Below the pieces are notes generated by a model. It saw nothing but the letters and a program-made list of their open reading frames with translations. It did not search any database and was not told the DNA's origin. Shown in pieces: positions 7,202 to 14,224 of a stretch of 20,246 nt of DNA; within the stretch, counting starts at the first letter, position 1, and every line of letters begins with the position of its first letter. A program made the position numbers and the translations under genes. Location of the stretch: assembly GCA_017464225.1 (NCBI GenBank), contig JAFUDW010000031.1, forward strand, positions 1 through 20,246, in the 5' to 3' direction. Source of the stretch: Clostridia bacterium (GTDB taxonomy: Bacteria; Bacillota_A; Clostridia; Christensenellales; Aristaeellaceae).

Positions 7202-8272
7202 ATGACGATAGCGAAAAGAAATCGCCTGATCTATAACATCGTCACCTATGCGCTGGTGATCGCCGCCTTTATCATCCTGCAGTCCATGATCGCCAATAAA
7301 ACGATCACCCGCTCGCTCAAGGGCCAATTGGTGCCCATCTGCTGCTGGGTGATCATGGCCGTTTCGCTGAACCTGGTCATCGGCATCAGCGGCGAACTGA
7401 GCCTGGGCCACGCCGGATTCATGAGCATTGGCGCGTATACCGGCGCTGTGATCAGCGGCTGGCTGCTGAACAGCTTTCAGATCGAAAATACGCTGCTGCG
7501 GCTGGTGCTGGCCATCATTGCCGGCGGCATCATGGCGGGGGTCATGGGCGCGCTGATCGGCATCCCGGTGCTGCGCCTCCGGGGCGACTATCTGGCCATC
7601 GTGACGCTGGCCTTTGGCGAAATCATTCGCAACCTGGTCAACGTGCTGTATATCGGCGTTTACGATGGCCGGCTGATCTTCTCTTTCCTGCACAGGGATC
7701 TTCCCGAGGGAACCACCATGCTGGTGGACGGCGCTAAAGGCGCGGTGAAGATCAAGCCTGTTTCCACCTTTACGGTGGGTTTCGTGCTGATATTGATCAC
7801 GCTGTTTGTGGTGCTCAATCTGATCAACAGCCGGGCGGGCCGTGCCATCCAGGCCACCCGCGATAACCGCATCGCCGCCGAATCCATGGGCGTTCCCGTG
7901 ACGAAGTACAAGATGATGGCCTTTGTCACCGCCGCCGTGCTGGCGGGCATGGCGGGCGCGTTGTACGGGCTGAACAGCTCCACCGTGGTGCCTACCCAGT
8001 TCACCTTCAACCAGTCCATCAACGTATTGGTGTTCGTGGTGCTGGGCGGATTGGGCAACGTACTGGGCTCTGTGATCAGCGCCACGCTGCTCACCGTGCT
8101 GCCCGAGGTGCTGCGCGCCTTCAGCGATTACCGCATGCTGGTATACGCGGTAGTGCTGATCCTGGTGATGATCTTTACAAACAACCCGCTGATCCGCTCC
8201 TTTGCCGAGCGGCTGACCGCGCCCGTCAAGCGCCTGTTCCGCGGGACCCGGGAGGGAGGTGACGCCGTATGA
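7202..8272 (+). CDS. livM: Branched-chain amino-acid type ABC permease LivM
   Basis: A 356-residue membrane protein, partner of LivH in the pore. The hallmark SLNLVIGISGELSLGHAGF (55-73) with GAYTGA is present. Further on are the cytoplasmic coupling block GRAIQATRDNRIAAESMG, which contacts the ATPases, and the late VVLGGLGNVLGS loop. An in-frame start lies 39 bases upstream inside livH, but GAGGTG (7190-7195) directly before the ATG at 7202 supports the shorter form. The livH stop is 10 bases before this start. The 3' end overlaps livG as ATGA. Residues 1-15 are a basic cytoplasmic leader. Confidence 0.94.
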   Translation: MTIAKRNRLIYNIVTYALVIAAFIILQSMIANKTITRSLKGQLVPICCWVIMAVSLNLVIGISGELSLGHAGFMSIGAYTGAVISGWLLNSFQIENTLLRLVLAIIAGGIMAGVMGALIGIPVLRLRGDYLAIVTLAFGEIIRNLVNVLYIGVYDGRLIFSFLHRDLPEGTTMLVDGAKGAVKIKPVSTFTVGFVLILITLFVVLNLINSRAGRAIQATRDNRIAAESMGVPVTKYKMMAFVTAAVLAGMAGALYGLNSSTVVPTQFTFNQSINVLVFVVLGGLGNVLGSVISATLLTVLPEVLRAFSDYRMLVYAVVLILVMIFTNNPLIRSFAERLTAPVKRLFRGTREGGDAV

Positions 8273-9129
8273 CCCAGGTAAAACGCCGCGCGAATACCAA
8301 AATGGTGCCCCTGCAGTCCGACGCCATCGTGCCCGAGCGCGATATCAACAAGGCTCCGGTGCTGGAGGCCCGGCATCTGGGCATCGAGTTTGGCGGCCTT
8401 AAGGCTGTGGACGATTTTAACCTGACCATTGGAAAAACCGAGATCGCCGGGCTCATTGGGCCAAACGGCGCGGGCAAGACCACGGTTTTCAACCTGATCA
8501 CCAAGGTATACGAGCCCACCATGGGCGCCGTATTGATCAACGGCCGCGACACCCACGGCATGAACATCGTGCAGGCCAGCAAATTGGGCATTGCCCGCAC
8601 CTTCCAGAACATCCGCCTGTTCGACCAGATGACGGTGGAGGAAAACGTGCGCATCGGTCTGCACAACCAGATCAAATACAATATGTTTACCGGCATGCTG
8701 CGCCTGCCCGGCTACTGGAAACAGGAAAAGAAGCAGCATGAGCGCGCGCTGGAGCTGCTGCACATTTTCGATATGGAAAAGCTGGCCGATGAGCAGGCGG
8801 GATCGCTGCCCTACGGCGCTCAGCGCCGCCTGGAGATCGTGCGCGCTTTGGCCACCAATCCCAGCCTTCTTCTGCTGGACGAGCCCGCGGCGGGCATGAA
8901 TCCCCATGAGACCGAAGAGCTGATGGAGAATATCGCCAAAATCCGCGATCAGTTCCAAATCGCCATTCTGCTGATCGAGCATGATATGAGCCTGGTCATG
9001 GGCGTGTGCGAGGGCATCTGCGTGCTGAACTTCGGCAAGGTCATCGCCAAGGGCACCGCCGATGAGATCCAGGCCAACCCCGTGGTGATCGAAGCCTATC
9101 TGGGCAAAAAGAAGGAGGGGCAGGCATGA
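8269..9129 (+). CDS. livG: Branched-chain amino-acid type ABC ATPase LivG
   Basis: A 286-residue ATP-binding subunit. Walker A is GPNGAGKT (64-71), the Q-loop TFQNIRLF (111-118, Q113), Walker B LLLDEP (201-206) and the switch histidine H238 in LIEHDM. The ABC signature reads LPYGAQRRLEI (180-190); family members usually have L-S-Y-G-Q-Q, so the serine that touches ATP is a proline here. About 30 extra basic and polar residues precede the usual start (VLEARHLGIEFGG, 31-43). They are probably real, because GGAGGTG stands before this ATG and the gene overlaps livM as ATGA. The protein pairs with LivF to power LivHM. The 3' end overlaps livF by four bases. Confidence 0.94.
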   Translation: MTQVKRRANTKMVPLQSDAIVPERDINKAPVLEARHLGIEFGGLKAVDDFNLTIGKTEIAGLIGPNGAGKTTVFNLITKVYEPTMGAVLINGRDTHGMNIVQASKLGIARTFQNIRLFDQMTVEENVRIGLHNQIKYNMFTGMLRLPGYWKQEKKQHERALELLHIFDMEKLADEQAGSLPYGAQRRLEIVRALATNPSLLLLDEPAAGMNPHETEELMENIAKIRDQFQIAILLIEHDMSLVMGVCEGICVLNFGKVIAKGTADEIQANPVVIEAYLGKKKEGQA

Positions 9130-9854
9130 CCGATACGGTAAACAAAGCCCCGCTGCTGCGGGTCAATGATCTGCACGTGTTCTACGGCGCCATTCACGCC
9201 ATCAAAGGCATCAGCCTGGAGGTGCATACCGGCGAGATCGTGACGCTGATCGGCGCCAATGGCGCGGGAAAGAGCACCACGCTGAATACCATCGCCGGGC
9301 TGCTCAAGCCCCGGCAGGGCACGGTGGAGCTGAACGGGCATGTGCTGAACGGACTGGGCGCTTCCCGCATCGTGCCCAAGGGACTGAGCCTGTGTCCTGA
9401 AGGCCGCCGCATTTTCCAGCAGATGACAGTACGCGAGAATCTGGAGATGGGCAGCTATACCCGGCCCAACGCCGAAATCGCCGCATCGCTGGAGGAGATG
9501 TTCCAGCGGTTCCCCCGTTTGAAGGAGCGCGAAAGGCAGATCGCCGGAACGCTTTCCGGCGGCGAGCAGCAGATGCTGGCCATGGCACGGGCGCTCATGA
9601 GCCGCCCCAGCCTTTTGATGCTGGACGAGCCCAGCATGGGTTTGGCCCCCATCCTGGTGGAGCAGATTTTTTCCATCATTACCGAGCTGCATGGTACCGG
9701 CGTGACCATCCTGCTGGTGGAGCAGAACGCCCAAATGGCGCTGCAGGTGGCCGACCGCGCCTATGTGATGGAAACCGGAAAGATCACATTGCAGGGTCCC
9801 GCTGAAGAGCTGCTGCATAATGAAGCTGTGCAAAAAGCGTATTTGGGATCGTAA
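9126..9854 (+). CDS. livF: Branched-chain amino-acid type ABC ATPase LivF
   Basis: A 242-residue ATPase, the usual LivF length. Walker A is GANGAGKS (43-50), the LivF-type PEGRRIF block 91-97, the signature LSGGEQQ (143-149), Walker B LLMLDEP (163-169) and the LivF-type VEQN (198-201), where glutamine stands in the switch-histidine place as is normal for this subfamily. Its signature is intact, unlike that of LivG, so one ATP site has a standard signature and the other an altered one. The start overlaps the livG stop as ATGA, with AAGGAGGGG upstream. A good terminator follows 15 bases after the stop, making this the last gene of the operon. Confidence 0.95.
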   Translation: MTDTVNKAPLLRVNDLHVFYGAIHAIKGISLEVHTGEIVTLIGANGAGKSTTLNTIAGLLKPRQGTVELNGHVLNGLGASRIVPKGLSLCPEGRRIFQQMTVRENLEMGSYTRPNAEIAASLEEMFQRFPRLKERERQIAGTLSGGEQQMLAMARALMSRPSLLMLDEPSMGLAPILVEQIFSIITELHGTGVTILLVEQNAQMALQVADRAYVMETGKITLQGPAEELLHNEAVQKAYLGS

Positions 9855-9868
9855 GCATGAAATAACAG

Positions 9869-9906
9869 CCTCTCTTCAAGAAGTATTTTGGAGAGAGGTT
9901 TTTCTT
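9869..9906 (+). terminator. Terminator of the liv operon
   Basis: CCTCTCT (9869-9875) pairs with AGAGAGG (9892-9898), with a weak inner extension, and is followed at once by TTTTTCTT. Confidence 0.88.
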
Positions 9907-9933
9907 GCCCTGTTTCCGATAATATGCTAATAT
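9905..9933 (+). promoter_or_regulatory. Promoter of the beta-propeller-like gene
   Basis: TTGCCC (9905-9910), 17 bases, TAATAT (9928-9933), with TGC directly before the -10 (extended -10). It starts right behind the liv terminator. Confidence 0.55.
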
Positions 9934-9962
9934 GAAGAAAAAATCCCGGGAGCTGATCACAG

Positions 9963-10967
9963 ATGAAAAGGCTGCTTTTGTTATTGATGCTGCTGGCGGT
10001 AACGTTGACCGCGTCCTCCGCTGCCGACGCGCGCTATACCGTAACCAGCGTGACCGATTGCGCCCAGACCGACAGCCGGTATGACAGGTTTTACCAAAGC
10101 GGGGAGTTTTCTGTGGTGATCCCCGGCCTGGCCGAAGGGCTGGTGCCCCAGGGCATTGCCTGGATGCCGGAGGAGGATTGGCTGCTGTTTGCGGGTTATC
10201 GCTCGGATCAGGGCAGCAGCGCGCTGATCGCCGTGGATCGGCAGACAGGGGAGATCATGCGGCAGGCAAGCCTGCAATACGCGGACGGTCGGGTATATAA
10301 CGGCCATGCCGGCGGCGTATGCGTGACGGAAAACAATATCTATCTGTCCAATGCCCATATGCTGTACAGGATCCCGCTGTCGGCTTTCCGCGGCCTGGGG
10401 GAGGCGGGCGTTTGCCGGTTTGCGCAGGAGATCCCCGTGCCGGTCAATTCATCCTATTGCTGCTATGCCGATGGCGTGCTCTGGGTGGGTGAATTCCAGT
10501 ATACCGGCGATTACAAAACCGACGTCAGCCATTATGTAAAAACGGCGGACGGCCTGCAGCGCGCCTGGACGTGCGGCTATGTGATGGGAGAGGGGCAGGA
10601 TTTTGCCCGGCCCGATTATATCCTTTCCGTAACCGAGCGCATTCAGGGCGTGACAACCTTGAACGGCAGGTTCTATCTGAGCCAGTCCTATGGCCGCAAG
10701 GCCGATTCGGTGATCTATCGGTATGAAAACGCATTGGAACGCCAGCCTGACGATCAGATCGATTTTGACGGGCAGGCGGTCCCGCTGTGGATCCTGGACA
10801 GCGCCAGCCGGGAGGACGTGCTGATCTGCCCGCCCATGAGCGAATGCCTGTGCACGGTGGAAGGCGGGATCGAGGTGCTGTTTGAATCGGCGGCCCAAAC
10901 GTATATGGATCCCAAGAACCCATCGGTCAATCCGCTTGACAGGGTTTTCCATCTGACGGGATTCTGA
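9963..10967 (+). CDS. Secreted beta-propeller-like protein of unknown function
   Basis: A 334-residue protein with a signal peptide (about residues 1-20, cleavage after SSA or the following ADA), so it acts outside the membrane; no lipobox or cell-wall anchor is seen. Repeated strand-turn-strand units suggest a beta-propeller: VPQGIAW...LLFAGYR (62-80), ALIAVDRQTGEI (87-98), GHAGGVCVTENNIYLSN (114-130), CYADGVLWVGEFQYTG (167-182), IQGVTTLNGRFYLSQSYGR (228-245) and CTVEGGIEVLFES (297-309). The V-P-Q-G-I plus H-x-G-G-V pattern resembles secreted propeller proteins of unknown function in Actinobacteria. It has its own promoter and lies alone between two transport operons. The GGGAG site is ten bases before the ATG, on the long side. 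No enzyme motif is recognised. Confidence 0.8.
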   Translation: MKRLLLLLMLLAVTLTASSAADARYTVTSVTDCAQTDSRYDRFYQSGEFSVVIPGLAEGLVPQGIAWMPEEDWLLFAGYRSDQGSSALIAVDRQTGEIMRQASLQYADGRVYNGHAGGVCVTENNIYLSNAHMLYRIPLSAFRGLGEAGVCRFAQEIPVPVNSSYCCYADGVLWVGEFQYTGDYKTDVSHYVKTADGLQRAWTCGYVMGEGQDFARPDYILSVTERIQGVTTLNGRFYLSQSYGRKADSVIYRYENALERQPDDQIDFDGQAVPLWILDSASREDVLICPPMSECLCTVEGGIEVLFESAAQTYMDPKNPSVNPLDRVFHLTGF

Positions 10968-10995
10968 GCGGGGAGCGGGAAATCTTCTTTTGCTA

Positions 10996-11025
10996 TTGAC
11001 ATGCGCTTGTGAAATTTGGTATAAT
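10996..11025 (+). promoter_or_regulatory. Strong promoter of the ugp-like operon
   Basis: Perfect TTGACA (10996-11001), 18 bases, perfect TATAAT (11020-11025), followed by a leader of about 75 bases with a hairpin. Confidence 0.9.
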
Positions 11026-11038
11026 ATGTTTAGATAAT

Positions 11039-11081
11039 CGCATGGCAAAAAACGGAGATTTGGATACGTTTTTTGCGTGCG
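11039..11081 (+). promoter_or_regulatory. Long hairpin in the ugpB leader
   Basis: GCAAAAAACG (11045-11054) pairs perfectly with CGTTTTTTGC (11067-11076) across a 12-base loop. CGCA (11039-11042) pairs with TGCG (11078-11081) outside a small internal loop, giving 14 pairs. No T-run follows, so it is not a terminator. It lies between the promoter and the ribosome site (GGAG at 11095) and may be an operator or an RNA element that affects stability or translation. Confidence 0.6.
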
Positions 11082-11108
11082 GAAATATGGAAAAGGAGAA
11101 GAACAAAA

Positions 11109-12419
11109 ATGAAAAGACTGTTTGCGCTGCTGATGACCGCCGTCATGCTGCTGGCCGCCGTTCCGGCGCTGGCCGCCACCGAGTACGACGTCACCGAGCC
11201 CATCACCATCGAATGGTGGCATGCCCATGAGAGCCAGTTTGACGAACAGATCGCCTACATGGTGGATAAGTTCAACGCTGAAAACGATATGGGCATCGTT
11301 GTGGAACCCAAGTATATGGGCGCTTATGCCGACATCGATACCGCTTTCCGCGCTGCTGACGCCGCCGGCTCCGTGCCCGCGCTGGTATGCTGCAATACCT
11401 CCTATCCCGCTTCCTACGGCGCCGCCGGCCTGTGCGAAGTGCTGGATCCCTACATTGACGCTTTCGATTACGATGTGGAGGACTTTGGCGAAGGCCTGCT
11501 GGCTTCCACCAGCTATGACGATGAGCAGATCGCCCTGCCTTATCTGATCTCTACCCAGTGCCTGTACTACAACAAGACCGCCGCTGAGGCCGAAGGCATT
11601 GAAATGCCCAAGACCTTCGATGATATCGAAGCCTTCCTGGAGAAGGCCACCGTGTTCAACGAGGATGGCACCACCGCCCGTTACGGCACCGTGTTCGGCG
11701 GCTGGGACTACTGGTACCATGAGATGCTGTTCAAGAACAACGGCGTGCAGATCGTGACCGAAGACGGTGAAACCGACGTCAACAGCGCCAAGAGCGTGGA
11801 GCTGAACACCAAGATCAAGGAATGGATCGACAAGGGCTACGCCTATTATGCCATTGGCAGCGGCGCTTCCTCCAACATGCGCGATCTGTTCATCGCGGGC
11901 GGCGCTTTCTCCGTGTTCCATACCTCTTCTCTGTACACCACCTATGTAAACCGCGTCAACGCCCTGGAAGACGAGTCCGCCCGGTTTGAGGTGGGCATGG
12001 CCTGGCTGCCCGGCGGCAGCGACGGCGAGTCCTTCAAGAGCGAAGTGGGCGGCGCCGCCATCTTCATCCCCGCCAAGGCTTCCCAGGCGCAGAAGAATGC
12101 CGCGTGGCAGTTCATGATGTTCATGGCCAGCCCCGAAATCAACCTGTACTGGTCGGATAATACCGGTTATCTGCCCACCCGCGGCAGCGTGGTCGATTTG
12201 CCTGAGTATCAGGAATACCTGGCCAAGAAGCCCGCTATGGATCCCATCATCAAGATGGCTGCCTGGATCAATCCCCGCAACCAGAATCCCGCCTATAACA
12301 ACTGCGGCAACCTGTGGCGCGAAGCCCTGGGCGAAATCTACAACAATGGCGCGCCCATCCAGGAGACCCTGGATCAGCTGGCTATTGAAATCCAGGCCGA
12401 GCTGGACGCTGTAAAATAA
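11109..12419 (+). CDS. ugpB: UgpB-like ABC binding protein (glycerol-3-phosphate/glycerophosphodiester type)
   Basis: A 436-residue extracellular binding protein of the family 1 (CUT1) type. The signal peptide (1-22) ends A-L-A with no lipobox. The mature protein starts ITIEWWHAH (32-40), like the FWHSM start of E. coli UgpB. GGWDYWYHEM (197-206) lines up with the E. coli GWQGW segment, whose two tryptophans three residues apart are, from memory, in the ligand pocket; here they are W199 and W202. Family blocks GGAAIFIPAKAS (314-325) and TGYLPTR (352-358) are present. An in-frame GTG lies 36 bases upstream, but the ATG at 11109 starts the signal peptide and has GGAG ten bases before it. Two permeases and a glycerophosphodiesterase follow, which supports the substrate guess. 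Sugars remain possible. Confidence 0.87.
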   Translation: MKRLFALLMTAVMLLAAVPALAATEYDVTEPITIEWWHAHESQFDEQIAYMVDKFNAENDMGIVVEPKYMGAYADIDTAFRAADAAGSVPALVCCNTSYPASYGAAGLCEVLDPYIDAFDYDVEDFGEGLLASTSYDDEQIALPYLISTQCLYYNKTAAEAEGIEMPKTFDDIEAFLEKATVFNEDGTTARYGTVFGGWDYWYHEMLFKNNGVQIVTEDGETDVNSAKSVELNTKIKEWIDKGYAYYAIGSGASSNMRDLFIAGGAFSVFHTSSLYTTYVNRVNALEDESARFEVGMAWLPGGSDGESFKSEVGGAAIFIPAKASQAQKNAAWQFMMFMASPEINLYWSDNTGYLPTRGSVVDLPEYQEYLAKKPAMDPIIKMAAWINPRNQNPAYNNCGNLWREALGEIYNNGAPIQETLDQLAIEIQAELDAVK

Positions 12420-12443
12420 GCAACAAAACGCGCAGTAAAAATA

Positions 12444-12475
12444 TCAGGGGAGGGGAAGCTTTTCCCCTCCCCTGA
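12444..12475 (+). other. Perfect 14-pair hairpin between ugpB and ugpA
   Basis: TCAGGGGAGGGGAA (12444-12457) pairs with TTCCCCTCCCCTGA (12462-12475) across a GCTT loop. A-rich sequence, not a T-run, follows, so it probably protects the ugpB 3' end after RNA cleavage, or causes partial stopping, rather than acting as a full terminator. The effect would be more binding protein than permease. Confidence 0.8.
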
Positions 12476-12496
12476 AATCATAAAGAGGTTTTTACC

Positions 12497-14206
12497 GTGA
12501 AAAACGCAGTTAAAACCATCAATTTAAAAAGTAAAGAGCGGAAGATGATTTCGCCGCTCCAGCGTGGCGTCGGCCTGGTTTTGATCATCCTGGGCGCGCT
12601 GATCATGCTGGTGGGCCTGTTTGGCTACCTGGCGGGCGATTGGCAGATCGGCCCCTTTGCCGATTTGACCGATCAGGTATTTATTGCCCGGGAGGTAGCC
12701 ACCAGCGCGGGAACTAAGGTGACGGGCGCTTTCGATATGGACGGCGAGGAAAGCGGCATGCATGTTTTCTATGCCGAGCTCTCCGGCGCCGATCAATCGG
12801 TGATCAACGCGGAGGAGTTTGACCTGGGGGAGACCAAGAAGGCCCTCAAGGGCGGCTCACTGCAGTTCCCGGCCACCAAGGAGCGCCAGACGCTGGTGAT
12901 CGAGGAGCCCTCTCCGGTGGCGCTGAGCAATGGGCTCACAGCCACCCGCGCCGTCAAATTTCCCGGTGCGGGCAGCAGCAAATACAGGAGCCTTAAAATG
13001 ACGGTGGAGGGTTCCTGCGAATTGACGCTGTACGCCCTGTCCTCCACAGCCCATGAGCGGCGGGCCGTGCTGTATAACAGCCTGAACGGCCAGGAGGTGG
13101 ACGCTGTGATGGTGCCCGGCGCTGGCGCTGCGGGCGGGCTTTCTCCGGTAAAGCTCAGCATTCCGGCCGCCGGTACGTATTATGTTTCGGTCAAGGGCGA
13201 TATCCCCATCGCGCCTGTCAGCGCCATCATGAATTATGCCGTCATGATCCTGCTGCTGGGCTTGGTGCTGGTATTGAACGGCGTCATGATGCGCATCCAG
13301 CGTTGGGAACGCATGAAGGATCTGTTTTTTGTGGAGCCCGCGCTGCTGCTGTTCCTGCTGTTCGTGTATTATCCGGTCATTGATCTGATCCGCATTTCCT
13401 TTACCAATATGTCGGTGCTGACCACAGGCAAACAGGAGTTTGTGGGCTGGGCCAATTTTGACTGGATGTTTAACGGCGCGGGCAAGCGCTATTTCTGGGA
13501 AAGCCTCAGGATCACCGCGGTATACATGTTCTGGGAGGTGCTGATCACGCTGGTAGGCGGCATGCTGCTGGCGCTGCTCTTTAACCGTATGACCCGCGCC
13601 TTCAACGCCATGCGCGCCGTCGTGTTCATGCCCAAGTACATTGCCGTGTCCACCAGCGCTGTGGTGTTCCAGTGGATCCTGTACAGCACCATTGCCACAG
13701 GCATCGGCCAAAGCGAGGGCATCCTCAACTATGTGCTTTCGCTGTTTGGCATCCAGGGGCCGCACTGGCTCATAGATTCCAGCAGCGCGCTGGCCGGTAT
13801 TCTGCTTTTGACGGCCTGGCGCGTGGTGGGCTATGCCATGATGATCTATCTGTCCGCCATGAAGGGCATCAGTCAGGATTATTACGAGGCCGCGGCCATT
13901 GACGGCGCGGACGGCGTGCAGCGCTTCCGGTTTATCACGGTGCCGCTGCTTGCGCCTACTACGCTGTTCCTGTTTGTGACCACGTTTATCGCCAGCATGA
14001 AGGTGTTCCAGTCAGTGGACGTCATGACGGGCGGCGGCCCGGGGACCTCCACCAACGTGATGGTGCAGTGGATCTACAACTTGACCTTTAAGGATTTCCA
14101 TACCGCGCGCGGCGCTGCGGTATCGCTGGTGTTCTTCCTGATCCTGCTGGTATGCACCGCGGCTACCATGCGCTTCTCCAACCGCAACGTAAACTATGAC
14201 GCGTGA
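12497..14206 (+). CDS. ugpA: UgpA-like ABC permease with a large N-terminal extracytoplasmic domain
   Basis: A 569-residue permease, almost twice the usual length of about 290-300. The C-terminal half (about 272-569) is a normal UgpA/MalF-type permease with six spans and the ATPase-coupling EAA loop YYEAAAIDGADGVQRFRFITVPLL (462-485). Before it come a span (25-46), an outside domain of about 195 residues (47-241) and a second span (242-265). The outside part is strand-rich; SLKMTVEGSCELTLYALSS and LSIPAAGTYYVSVKG look like a beta-sandwich of the kind found in binding modules. This is not the MalF P2 loop, which lies between later spans. Two added spans keep the core topology unchanged. The start is GTG with AGAGG eight bases upstream; a later ATG (M17) has a poor site. 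It is followed by ugpE after 18 bases. Confidence 0.88.
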   Translation: MKNAVKTINLKSKERKMISPLQRGVGLVLIILGALIMLVGLFGYLAGDWQIGPFADLTDQVFIAREVATSAGTKVTGAFDMDGEESGMHVFYAELSGADQSVINAEEFDLGETKKALKGGSLQFPATKERQTLVIEEPSPVALSNGLTATRAVKFPGAGSSKYRSLKMTVEGSCELTLYALSSTAHERRAVLYNSLNGQEVDAVMVPGAGAAGGLSPVKLSIPAAGTYYVSVKGDIPIAPVSAIMNYAVMILLLGLVLVLNGVMMRIQRWERMKDLFFVEPALLLFLLFVYYPVIDLIRISFTNMSVLTTGKQEFVGWANFDWMFNGAGKRYFWESLRITAVYMFWEVLITLVGGMLLALLFNRMTRAFNAMRAVVFMPKYIAVSTSAVVFQWILYSTIATGIGQSEGILNYVLSLFGIQGPHWLIDSSSALAGILLLTAWRVVGYAMMIYLSAMKGISQDYYEAAAIDGADGVQRFRFITVPLLAPTTLFLFVTTFIASMKVFQSVDVMTGGGPGTSTNVMVQWIYNLTFKDFHTARGAAVSLVFFLILLVCTAATMRFSNRNVNYDA

Positions 14207-14224
14207 GAAAGGAGGCGGAACCAC

